NCBI RefSeq assembly: GCF_963678635.1
Contig: NC_087063.1
Location: 80,273,574-80,337,573 of the forward strand
Direction of reading: 5' to 3'
Source of the DNA: Symsagittifera roscoffensis
Taxonomy: Eukaryota > Xenacoelomorpha > Acoela > Convolutidae
Length of the DNA: 64,000 nt
Below the pieces are notes generated by a model. It was not told the origin of the DNA, ran no database searches, and saw only the letters and a list, made by a program, of their open reading frames with translations. The stretch's first letter is position 1; each line of letters begins with the position of its first letter. A program made the position numbers and the translations under genes. This document shows positions 13,290 to 23,949 of this stretch, piece after piece.

Positions 13290-14840
13290 TGTTATGCATG
13301 TAATTTCTGGGCTAATTCGACATGCATGCACTGTCTAATACCACAATTTTAATAAAGTTTCGCACTTGAAAAAAAAATCACCAGTAGTACAGCTTTCCAC
13401 AATTCTTCTGGATGGATGAATTCTACGCTAGTTTTTTTTTAATTTGCACTGTCAACTTCAGCAGCTAACAAACATGGCTCTTTAATGATTTTGCCAATCT
13501 TATATGTGTTTTTTCTAGCGAATTCACCATGCATGCATTCTCTTTAGTACTTCACAATTTATTAAAGTACATATGTGCAAACACAAACACCGCTAAGTGT
13601 AGTTTATTTTAAAAGTTTCTTCAAATTGTGTATGTATACATTATCAGCTAGCAATTTTGCGTTTGCATATCACTTTTTACAGATAGAGAGAAAATTTGTG
13701 CTTAGAACTGACGTAAAATTCCAAGTTTAGTTTTAATTTACCAAATGATTTTTTTTGCATTAATCGTCTAGTACTACGCATTTTATTAAAGTACACATGT
13801 GCAAGTACAAAAAATAAAAAGATTATCAGCTAGAACTAAGTAGTTTTGCAGAGTCAATTTCACTGATAAAGAAAATTTTTTTTTTCAAAATGACGATCTT
13901 TGCATATTTCGTAAATAAATTCTAAGTCAATTCTTGATGCATTTATTGTTTTGTACTGCAAGTTTATTATCTTGCACACGAGAAACAAAAACTAAAAGTG
14001 GTCAAAGTTAAGCGCAAATTCAAGATTTTACTCTGTAAAATGCTCGTTTTTAATTTACATATGGTACTTTTCTTCGAAATTCAGTAATGTTTTTACATTG
14101 ACCGAGACCAATTGATCAGAGCTACCGTCAGTGAACGTATCAATATTTGGTTTCAATGAATTACCAATGTAATCCGGGTCTGAAAATGCCAGTTTTTGTC
14201 ATTTGCACCAAGTTTTATACTTCGCATGAATAAGTAACAAACCTCTGAGTATGTTTCATGTTGCATGAACAAATTTTTTACTCCGCTCTCTTAAAAAAGA
14301 TTTCACCACAAGGCAACATTTAGTGCAGAGGATAAAAATTGACATTTTAGACCCGGATTACATTGGAAAGTCACTGAAACCAAATAATGACACTTTCATA
14401 GATGGTAGCTGGACCTCTGGTCAAGGTAAAAGTTTTATTGAAATTCGAAAGAAATTTTGTGCAAAATGTACATTGAAAACAGGTTTTTCACAGAGTACGA
14501 TTTTGATATTGCGCTTAATTTTGTCCACTAGTATATCAAGAGATGCACAGTGATTAAAAAAATTGTACAAACAGATTCTCAAAAAGTATTCGTGAATTTC
14601 GTACAGCCATGTTTGCGGCTAACCAAACATTGGTCTTTTCAAACTGACGTAAGTTTGCGAGTTTTGATGTAATTTCTCTGCAAAACCCACGTGCATTCAA
14701 TTTTAGTAGCGCAGGGTCAATTAACGAAAGCAAGCTCAAAAACTATCATTTATGTTCAGTTATTCTGCGTTCTCCAATGAATTGAGTATCAGCTAGCCTT
14801 ATTGATTTTTGCAAATGTATTTCTGCAGATAAAGAAAAAA
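13290..14840. repeat. Diverged ~200-bp tandem repeat, block 1
   Basis: Two anchors recur about every 180-230 bp. One is a CTCTAGTACTACACATTTTATTAAAGTA-like segment (near 13335, 13540, 13768, 13948). The other is ATTATCAGCTAGCA (near 13643, 13826, 14788). The second is often followed by TTTTGCAGA and TAAAGAAAAAA. Units are heavily diverged, so this looks like an old satellite array. A foldback MITE (13998-14530) interrupts it. No coding potential. Confidence 0.65.
13998..14530. mobile_element. Foldback MITE with GTGGACAAAATTAAG ends
   Basis: The left end reads GTGGTCAAAGTTAAGCGCAA, and the right end, reversed, reads GTGGACAAAATTAAGCGCAA. The two arms stay similar for roughly 200 bp inward: TACTCTGT, a TTTGGTTTCA segment, then a CCAATGTAATCCGGGTCT stretch at about 14165 and, inverted, about 14335. 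That makes almost the whole 530-bp element an imperfect hairpin. It has no transposase. The right flank has a TA next to the core; the left flank is degraded. It belongs to the same family as 15980-16279. Confidence 0.75.
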
Positions 14841-15059
14841 GAAGTTAATGTAAATCTACGTTGAATGCGCGAAAAGCAGCCAGATGAGTCCATTTTGAGT
14901 ACACGTTAAAATTTAAATTTGTTGTAGCAGTCGTCAAAAATCTAATTTGAAAAACCAAATCATTGTTTTGTATTATCAAACTGAAAAGCAAGGTACGTAC
15001 TCAACTCATTTTTTTTATTTTTAAATTCTTACAACTTATCTAGTTTTTTTTCAACGCTT

Positions 15060-15280
15060 TCTTATATTTTTACTGCATCGAACAATTGTTCATTGTATCC
15101 AGAAGGAAACCTCAAAAAATTAAACACCGAGAAATCAAAGTTACGTGAAAACTGAAGCAGTTCTGAACTCAACTTTCCATTTTAGACTGCACATTCTTGA
15201 CTACTTTTGAGTGATCTAAAATGTTAGAATTTTTGCAAGCGCCCAGATTTTGGTTACTATGCTTTTTCCAAGAATAGTTT
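15060..15280 (+). repeat. Diverged repeat also present at 20030-20260
   Basis: Shared landmarks are GAAATCAAAGTTACGTG (with AAATCAAATTTACGTG at about 20090), a CTGAAGCAGTT / CTTTAGCAGTT segment, TTTTAGA(T)T..CACATTCTT and TATGCT(C)TTTCC. The two copies are too diverged to mark exact ends. No coding frame. Confidence 0.5.
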
Positions 15281-15388
15281 TTTGAGAAAATTGAAGTACA
15301 CTATATTTGTCGATACTTGAATCAAATAGATGCAAAAGTCAATTAATTAAGAGGTACAGGACTGAAGAAATTTTTAAAAGGAATTCTC

Positions 15389-15500
15389 ACTTTTTAGTCC
15401 GGTTAGCACAGTATTTAGGATAAATGTCACCATATCAACGTCAGCTCACATTTTAGTCCGGTTAGCACAGTATTTAGGATAAATGTCACCATATCAACAG
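15389..15500 (+). repeat. Two-copy tandem repeat of about 57 bp
   Basis: The unit from CTCACTTTTTAGTCCGG to ACCATATCAAC (first copy about 15387-15440) is repeated almost exactly at about 15445-15499, separated by GTCAG. Near-identity points to a recent local duplication. Confidence 0.9.
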
Positions 15501-15979
15501 TTAGGATAAAGCGGACATCAGCAACTCAAATAAGGTAATCAAATCAGCAAATTCGATTGAGGTCATTCAGGATTGCACCATATCAACAGATAAAGTAATA
15601 CTTGCCACATCATTAATTACGATGTATATCAGCTTCAGTAGCAACAATAAGCTCATCATATCAGAATTTAGAATAAAAGTCTAAAAAATTAAAAGACTTT
15701 CAGCACTTCAGATGAAACCTACTATGTTTCTCCATGTACATCCAAGTTAATTATTTGGCTTAATCGGTTGCGTTTTACTGTTATTCTTATATACCTCAAA
15801 TCAACTTCCAATATAGTGTTTGCTACCTTTTATAGCTTTTTTTCTTCAGACAATGTGCTACTCGTTGCTTAAATTAAGTTGTTTTTGGTTTTCAGAACAA
15901 AAAAATCCCAATTGTTTGAATGTATTAACTTTGCAGACTAAAAATTGATGCTTAAATCTAATATCCACGGCATTAACTA

Positions 15980-16279
15980 CACTAGTGGATAAAATTAAAC
16001 GCAAAATCAGACTTTTATTCGATAAAAAAGATAAATTTAAGGACCACCTTGAACAATAGTTTCTTGAAACGTTAACAAAATTTTTACATCGACAGACAAC
16101 AATTGATCTGAACTACCCTCTCTGAAAGACTCAAGAAAAAAATATTCAGAGAGGGTAGTTCAGATCACTTGCTGTCGGTCGAAGTTATAGTTTTGTCAAA
16201 ATTAAGTAAAAACTGTCCTTAAAATTAGACTTTTTAGAAAGTAAAAGCCCGAAATTGCCCTTAATTTTGTCCACTAGTG
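15980..16279. mobile_element. 300-bp MITE with CACTAGTGGA ends
   Basis: The ends are CACTAGTGGATAAAATTAA and, inverted, CACTAGTGGACAAAATTAA. At the centre is a perfect 22-bp inverted pair beginning GATCTGAACTACCC (about 16110 and 16150). Arms match imperfectly along the whole length, so the element folds back on itself. TA lies beside the GTGGA core at both ends, which would fit a Tc1/mariner-type target, but other boundaries are possible. Non-autonomous. Confidence 0.8.
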
Positions 16280-16420
16280 CAGTTGTTTTGCAACTGTTTT
16301 TTTTTCACGCACAAGAGGAGTAATTCACTATCAGAGGGCCGCCAGGCCACAGGAATTTGAATTAAATTCGCGAGTGAGTGGAAAAACAGCTGCAAAAAAG
16401 CTTGAGTCAACGAAAAATTT

Positions 16421-16986
16421 ATGTGTTCTTTGTAGTAGTTAGAACATAGTTGAAAGATGCCCGAGGAAAAAAGAGCTCGGCCTGAGGGCACGAAGTGGCC
16501 GAGGATGGCTCTTTTGCCCGAGGCCATCACCAACTATGTTCTAATTGTTGAAAAAGAACGTTTTTGCTCTTTCTGAGGGAAAGATGCCGGAAAATTGTGA
16601 AAGAGCCCGGAAAACTTTGAAAGAGCCCGGAAAAGTGCGCGAAACTATGCAAATGATTTCATTTTTCATTCATGCCTTGTCGTGAAAGAACATGTGTGAA
16701 AGAGCAAAAACATACTCTTCAACACATGTTCTTTCACGACAAGGCATGAATGAAAAATGAATGTTAGAACGCACGAATGAAAAAAGAAATAATTTTCATA
16801 TCTTCGCGCACTTTTCCGGGCTCTTTCACAATTTTCTCTTTACCTCAGAAAGAGCAATAACATACTCTTCAGCAGTTAGAACATAGTTGAAGATGGCCTT
16901 GGGCAAAAGAGCCCCACTCAGGCCAGGCTCTTTTTCCCTTGGGCATCTTTCAACTCTGTTCTAACTACTACAAAGAGCAAAAACAT
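16421..16986. mobile_element. Foldback element made of nested hairpins
   Basis: The outer arms (about 16421-16700 and 16720-16986) are inverted copies. Each begins TTTGTAGTAGTTAGAACA and contains GTTGAAAGATGCCC and GAAAGAGCCCGGAAAA. Each arm is also a smaller hairpin, because TTAGAACATAGTTG returns inverted as CAACTATGTTCTAA at about 16530 and 16870. A third hairpin sits at the centre: CATGCCTTGTCGTGAAAGAA near 16673 and its inverse near 16728. The unit is richer in G+C than its surroundings and encodes nothing obvious. It is probably a non-autonomous foldback transposon. Confidence 0.85.
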
Positions 16987-17289
16987 AATCTTCCTTGTTT
17001 TCATTTGTTTTGGCATGCTAAAACAATTGTTTTCTCATTTTTAAACGTGTTTCAAACAAGCTCTACAGCTCACTTGCGAGCGCGCAATTAAAAACTTTTG
17101 TCACACCGCTTGAACGCACGCTACAGATTAACTAATTTTGTTCATCCAACAAGTTTCAATTACTGATATTATCATGATTTGCGCGTGAACTCACTTAAAT
17201 TGACTAAGTAAATTAATGGTTAAAAATTAACGTTGAAAAATGAAAATGAAGCGTGAAAATGAGAATTTTGTCAGAAATGTGTTTCGATC

Positions 17290-18960
17290 TGAGTTTCATA
17301 GCTGTGGTTAGTTTTTTCTTGTAACATTTCTCATGCATGTAATCTGCATGATCACAGGTTCAATTAAGTACGTTTTTGCAAGAAAAAATCACCAAAAGTA
17401 CAGTTTTCTACCCTTTGTTAAATGGATTTGTAGTGTTGTATGGACAGCAAGGTTTTTTTTAGATAGAGATTCATTCATCTCATTTTTTGATTTGAGGTAG
17501 CAAGTTACAAATGCAATTTTTCAGCTCATTCCTTGAGCTTTCACTCTGTAACTTTACATGTTTTGTTAAAATACGCAAACACACAATAGTTTATCTATAA
17601 ACGTTGCATGAGTTGGTTACCAGCCAGTACTGTTGAGTTTTGCATCTTCAATTTTTGCTTATTTCATTAAAATTATGAAAACTGACATAAACGGCTTTTA
17701 TGTTCAGCCTCAGCTATTGCTTCATGCGTACACTGTCTACTGCGGCACAGACATGCAAATATATAATCAAACGTACAATTTTTCTACTGTTTTTCTTTCG
17801 TTTGATTGTCATCAAGCCATTTTTGTTTTTTATTAGTTAACTTTCGCAGATTAAGAATTTTTCTACTCCAATGGTTTGTAATAACGCAAAATTATATGGC
17901 AGCTAGTTTTACTTTCATGTACTCTCTAGCACTACATGTTTTCTTCGAGTGAACACGTGCACAATTATCACCATGCAGTTTTTCTAGAAGCTTTGCCTGG
18001 TTTAATTTGCTAAGCTATTTTTTTTTGCTTAGCCTCAATTTTTGCAAATTATCAAACTAATGATTTTTGATAGTTGACGTAAATGTACTAGTTTTTGCAT
18101 AAAATTATCTGCTGATTTTTTATTTACAAGCACTGCCTATGCTACACATCTAATTAACTAACAAAACCAGACCTGCATTTTTTAAACAATTGTTGTATTG
18201 AAAAATTATCAGCTAGCATTATTTAGTTTTGGACAGTGAGTTTTTGTAGATAAAGAAAAAATGGTTTTTCAATCTTTCGTAAATATGCAAGAAATATATG
18301 CAATTTCTCGCGCAATTCTTCATTCATGTTTTTTCTAGTACCATTGGTTTAATCAAAGTACATGATTACCAAATATAACCAGACGTACATCGTTCTATTT
18401 TTTTTGTCTCGATGGATTACGAACTAGCATTAATTCACCAGTCTTGCTAATTTTTTTTCAGCTAGCTGCTCATACATGCACTCTCTGCTAATACAACACG
18501 TTTTAAAAAGTAAACACGTGCAAAAGTATCACCAGTTTTTCTGTAATTTTTGCATGGGTAGATCATCAGCTAGCACCGTCTACTTTTGCAAATGATGAGA
18601 ATGGCTCATTCATTTTGATGAAAGTTTGCAAATTTTATGTGTAACTTCTCAGTGAATTGTTCATGTATTAACTAACTAGACGTACACATGTGAAATAAAA
18701 CATCAGACGTACATTTTTATTTTGAGCATTTTTCTTTTTTGCAAAAATGCATAGTCCGTTTTTGCATACAAAGAAAAAATGATTACCAGCTAGCATTACT
18801 CAGTTTTGCAAAGAAGGTTTTGCAGGCGTATAAATATATGGTTAATCAAAATCTACGTGATTATGCAAACTTGGTCTCCTCTTTTCGATAATGAATTGAT
18901 TATCAGCTAGCATTTTTTAACTTTTTGTGCTCACTTTGAATAATTAAAAAAAAATAAAAA
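17290..18960. repeat. Diverged ~200-bp tandem repeat, block 2
   Basis: This continues the family of 13290-14840. The CTCTAG..ACTACA..TTAAAGTA anchor recurs near 17540, 17720, 17920, 18125, 18330, 18480 and 18660. The TATCAGCTAGCA anchor recurs near 17615, 18217, 18567, 18785 and 18898. Spacing is about 140-220 bp. Units often include CACATGTGCA(A) and AGATAAAGAAAAAATG. There is no coding frame. Confidence 0.65.
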
Positions 18961-19019
18961 TGTTGTTTCGATCGTAGAAAAGCTAAATTAGGAAACCAAA
19001 TCAGTTTATCAATAAAAAA

Positions 19020-19489
19020 TTTTCTTTTTCCGTTTCTTTTTTTTTCGGCTTGATAGATTTCTGCCTATTTTATATCAGCTTAGAGGCCTCATTTTAGGTC
19101 GCTCGACAAGTTAAAAAATTAACTGTTTTGGGGACAAGGGGGAATGTTGATTTTTTGTTAGTTTGTATTTGTTAGAACAACTTGTTACTTTTATTAAAAT
19201 TTAACGGACTCAGAAGTTTCGGCTTTCGGCTGAGTTTGTTTTTCGGCCCATAAATATTGGCTTAGTGACCTCATCTTGCGTCGATCGATAAGCAAAAGAT
19301 TGTATTTTTTTTGTGTTTGTGTTGGTGATTTGAGGTTCAGGGGTACGTATTAACTTTCAAAATACTTGTTTTTTTTCGAATTTTTTCGTTTAGTTCTCTT
19401 AGTTTTTTCGGGTTCAAAAGTTTTTGATCTATATTAAATGGGCTTGAAGAACTTTTATTGTTTCAATCGACAAAAAATGAATACAAAAA

Positions 19490-19548
<59 letters not shown>

Positions 19549-19550
19549 GT
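19020..19550. repeat. Short diverged repeats followed by a (TG)n run
   Basis: A segment with GGCTTAG..CCTCAT..TCG(A/C)TCGA occurs near 19070 and again near 19255, with a weaker third instance near 19435. A dinucleotide run of TG, with one TA interruption, occupies about 19493-19548. Confidence 0.7.
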
Positions 19551-19559
19551 TTGATGGTG

Positions 19560-22500
19560 ATGGGAATTCTATTTTTTAAGTTTCAATTTTGTTGACTTTT
19601 TCCTACTATAGGATTTCTGTTAGGATATTTTCGGTTTTAATATTGCTTATGCTTTTTGCCGGACTCTATTGTCATGGTTTTTCTTTTTTCGTTTTACTGG
19701 CTTCCTTAATTTGTTTCTCAGTAATGCGTAGCTCAGTTCCGCCTTTGCGTTGAATTTTCAACTGCCACATAAATTTTCATCAAACAATCCCATTTGGTCT
19801 TTCTAGCTCAACCTTTGTCTATTTTAGTTTTAGAATTAATATTTGAGCAACATTTTTGGCAGTAAAAACTAGCGATCTTCGAACAAGGATGACACAGTTT
19901 TCGAGAAAAAAAAGAGAAACAACGCTTATGTAAAGCTTAATATCCTTTCCTTTTTTATTGTTTATTTGAAATGAATAGGAATATCTACTTCTAATCTCAA
20001 AACTCTTGAATGTTTTTTTTTCTTAATTTTTCTACGTCATCGTTTTAATATTTAATCTACAAACGTATTTCAAGGAATTAAATGCCAATAAATCAAATTT
20101 ACGTGGAAACTTTAGCAGTTAACATCTCAGTTTTTATTGCTTCATTTTTTTAAGATTCCACATTCTTAATAATTTTCAAGTTATGTAATATGTTTTCGTT
20201 TTAAAAGAGTGTCTCGAGTTTGCCAAGTATGCTCTTTCCCATTGAGTGAGCGCGTAAAAAAAACGGAAGTAAGCTCATTCGTCTACTACTGAAATAACCT
20301 TAATGCAACGGAGCAAATAGTCTAGATGTAAAGTGCCTGCTGGTGGTTCCACAACTCCTTCATTTTCGTACTTTTTCAATTGATTTGTAAAAGTCTCTTG
20401 AGTTTCATCTCTTGGTTGCCAAAATTAGATAAGCAACAGTCTACTATACTTCCGCATTGTTAAGTTTTTTTCTGTTTTTGACTGGTTTGTAATCAGTTAT
20501 ATATGGGGATTCGATTTCAAATCTGGCCTTAAAGTTTTTATGAATGTATTCTTATTGGATTTATCTTAACGATAAAAAACAGCGTGATTGTTTGCTTTTT
20601 CAATTTCGACAAAATATCATAAAACTTTTAAGTTTACAGCTTGAAAATAACTCCGTCAATTTTTGCACCACCGAATAGATTGTTTTACCTGAATAAAATT
20701 GATTAAAGTCACTTATTCACGGAAAACTCATTTTAACTGTTATTGAACTCTCCAAATTTAAATTCTGCTCACATTGTTTACAAAATTATTACTTCGACTA
20801 CGATCAATTATACTCAGTTCTTCTCTTAGAAAGTATAGTTTTTCGCTGCAACCACTTACTGGCTCCTTTTTTTGTCTGAGATTGCAAGTTACCAATCTGC
20901 ACTAAGTGTTACAAATCATTTTAAAAAGTTTTAGAAACTGCCGATATTACAAAAGTTACCTCACTAAACAATTCAATTATTTTGCTGAGTATGTTTCACA
21001 TAGCATGAATAAGTAGTTTATGCACTTTTTCGTGAAAGAGTTCACCACGATACGAGAACTAGTGGTTTTTTCAGAACCGGAAAAAATTGATGAAACCTAG
21101 AAATAAAAACTAGCGGTTCTAGCTCTGATAATTTTTCCTACGTCTATTTTAAAATTTTTAAATTGTATAAAAAAGATTGCCAAAGTAAACCATCATGGGA
21201 AACAGGAAAATTAGAGGGTAAAAATCTTAACTTGATTTAACTTCTCTCACAAGTGTAGCGCTTATGAACGCAACTTTCTAGTTTATAGATTCCACTAAAA
21301 ATATGAAGGAGGCAAAAACTAATCAGATTGCTAGCGCAATTATTGTAGTGTTATATATTTATTAGCAAAATTCGGGCACAATTTTTCTCCCCAATAACAA
21401 AAAAAAACACAATACAAATACAAAATTTTCACAAAAAAAGAAACGCTCGAAATAAGTGAGTACGTTGAACTATTATTCATGATTCAGAAGTGTGCAATTA
21501 AAAAACATCTTCTATTTAACTTGTTTTTGCAGTTTCAATGTCCTGCTACCTTTAAAGTTTGCGTTGATCAAGAATAATTGCCAAGTCTTATATCAACCAG
21601 AATTTTGTCTGCCTGGTTATGAAAATGCGCAACAAATCTTGAATAAAAACATTGATCTTTCAGAGCTTTTATTCTAGCTAGTTAGTACGTCTTCCATGTT
21701 TCGCAGAGGTTTTAGATGTCACCAGACGCTATTTTTTCTGAGAAGTTTTTTTTAAATTGAAGGTAACCGAAATAACATCTCCCAAATTTTTTTTACAGTA
21801 GTCGTGTCTACGTTTGAGGAAGATTTTGCTATTTCATTTTTTTCTACAGACAAGTTTTGAATTGATCGCGTTTATAGCTTAAAAATATTTCCTAGTGTTA
21901 TTGACATTTTTTCAGTATTTCTTTTTTTTCCTTAAAAAAGTGTCACAATTGATTTCATAAACGCTTTCAGGAGTGTGATTAGCAAAAAAAACTTTTGTAA
22001 AAAAATTTTTTTGATTAGCAAAAAAAGTTTGTCAAGAAGTAAAATTTTCTAAGTAATAAAATTATTTAAAGAAATTCATGGTGTTTCATATTATATTTTT
22101 TTGGCTATATTCTCAACAATTTCTTAGCAACCAACCTTCAACAACCTAAATCTCACATTCCAAAAAAATTACAAGAATCTTTGATTTGGGATATTTATTA
22201 TAAATTGGATAAAACTAATTGCAGCATCTGCCCTTCCTTTGCAGCAACCGACTATCCTTATTTTGAATTGGATAGCTTTCGAATTTTTTTATTTTGTTTT
22301 GACTGAAGCCACAAAATTGAAGCTGCCTTAATCTCTCCGAAAAACCAACTGAAGTAAAAAAAACCTTTGAAACACGCAACAATACAAATCAAGGCGATTT
22401 TCCGACTTCAAAAAATTTGCTAGAGTGAAGCCCGTTTTGAGACTGTAAAATAAACGCTAGAAGTTTTGGTCCCATCGGAATTAATTTGCGTCGTAGCTTG

Positions 22501-22640
22501 AAAAAGGTTTTGGTCTCAAAAGCTTAGGAAGCAATTTAGTTTTTGAGTTCTCTTTGCGGCGGATTTGAGCCGGCGGCTTTGAAAAAAATAGGCAGATTTA
22601 TTATTCGTAAAAAAACTCTTTTACTTCTAATTCCTATTGA
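19560..22640. other. AT-rich stretch without a recognisable gene
   Basis: No frame here resembles a known protein. The longest open frames are short and of biased composition. 20030-20260 matches 15060-15280. Poly-T and poly-A tracts are common. This may be the 5' flank or an intron of the IRG-like gene that follows. Confidence 0.5.
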
Positions 22641-22663
22641 AAGTTACTCTTTACTTTCCTAAT

Positions 22664-22680
22664 TTGTTTTGATTCTTCAG
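22664..22680 (+). other. Likely splice acceptor before the IRG-like start codon
   Basis: A pyrimidine-rich tract ends in TTGATTCTTCAG, eleven bases before the ATG at 22691. This is a typical acceptor, either of a 5'UTR intron or of a spliced leader. The sequence cannot tell these apart, and no donor was identified. Confidence 0.5.
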
Positions 22681-22690
22681 AAATATTATA

Positions 22691-23949
22691 ATGGCTCGAG
22701 CAGGGGAACTTGCGATCGAACTTTCTGAAATTATTGCAGAACTGACAAAATTACGGCATGGGCACAACTCTGTACGAAAAAATGAAAAAAGGACGGGAAA
22801 AACGGCGAAAGAAGTGATAAATATTGCGGTTATTGGTCAAGCGAGGTTGGGTATATCTTCCCTAATCAATGCTTTTATGGGGTAAAAGGTAGCCAAAGTC
22901 AGCGGTTACCACAACGGACGTTAAGCGATTCCCCCATCCTTCCAACTCGAACATCATCTTGTGGGATGTACCTGGTATTGACGCTGTGCATCATCGACGG
23001 GATGTCTATTTTGACTCAATTGGATACAAAGATCATCCGTATGATTTTTTCTTAATTGTCACAAAGGATATTTTCAGTTCGGATGCCAAATTTCTAGCGG
23101 AACTGGTCCAGAAGGAAAACAAGAAATTCTACCTGGTGCGAACACTTATTGATTGCTCCATAGAGGCTGAGCTCAAGCACAACGAAGATATGACTGACGA
23201 AAAAGTGACCTTAATTGTTCGACAAAATCTTGTGGCTGAGCTCGGCGAACTTGGGTTTGACACAGAGCAAATCAAAGTTTACATTGTAAACTGCGAAAAA
23301 CCGGATCAACATGATTTCCCAAGTCTGCAACAAGACATTTGCGACGACAGCATGTCTGAAAGGAAAAAAGAAGCGCTTCTGCTAACCATTCGAGCATGCG
23401 GTAAACAGATGATTGATTTGAAATACAAAATGTTCAAAAAGCGAATATATACAGTTGCGCTTGCCTCGGCTGCTGGTGGCGCTGTTCCGATTCCCGGAGT
23501 CGGTGCTACGGTCGCCTTGGTAATTTTGATTGAAGAACTCCTGACATATTTTGTCGGCTACGGGTTGAGAAGAGGGGCAATTGCAAGCTTAGAGAAGCTG
23601 AATGAATTAGAACCGGGAACCATTGAGAAAACAATTGCCGGTTCAATGGAAAATTATCACAAACTACTGTTTGTTATACGCAAAGAAACTCCTGAAACAA
23701 TTTTGACAAAAGAAAGATCTAACAATTGCAGCTTTGACAATTGTCAAGGCATGCTTCTCAGTTATCTTGGCTGAACTGACATTGATTGCCGTTTCGGAGA
23801 TTGTCGAAAGTTCTGTTGTTTGGGTCTTACCATTTCTTGGAAGCGTTATTGCGGCTGGAATATCATATTCAGTGACTGCATACCAACTTCGTTGCATCTT
23901 AATTGAGTTAAAAGAAGTAGCTGAGCTTGTCAATGCTAATGTCAAATGA
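22691..23949 (+). pseudogene. IRG-like GTPase gene, broken by two frame changes
   Basis: The product resembles immunity-related GTPases, which act on membranes, often in defence against intracellular pathogens. Visible in order: a helical N-terminus, the G1 region (G49-QARL-GIS), the G3 segment LWDVPGID, FYLVRTLID at the G4 position, a hydrophobic stretch with VPIPGVG, and a C-terminal part with PFLGSVIAAGISYS. The frame breaks twice. A TAA at 22883 and a one-base shift separate G1 from G3 (frame resumes before 22905). A second +1 shift lies near 23712. I tested small GT-AG introns at the first break and none restores the frame. In G1 the lysine of GKS is isoleucine, and in G4 the lysine of TKxD is leucine, so GTP binding would probably be impaired even if the frame were whole. 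A decaying gene is likeliest; assembly indels in a divergent pseudo-GTPase are the alternative. Confidence 0.8.

Noticed and set aside
22882-22904. A tiny intron joining the first two parts of the IRG-like gene
   Set aside because: GT-AG choices of 7, 11, 17 and 21 nt either meet a stop or give the wrong frame, so a frameshift is the better explanation.
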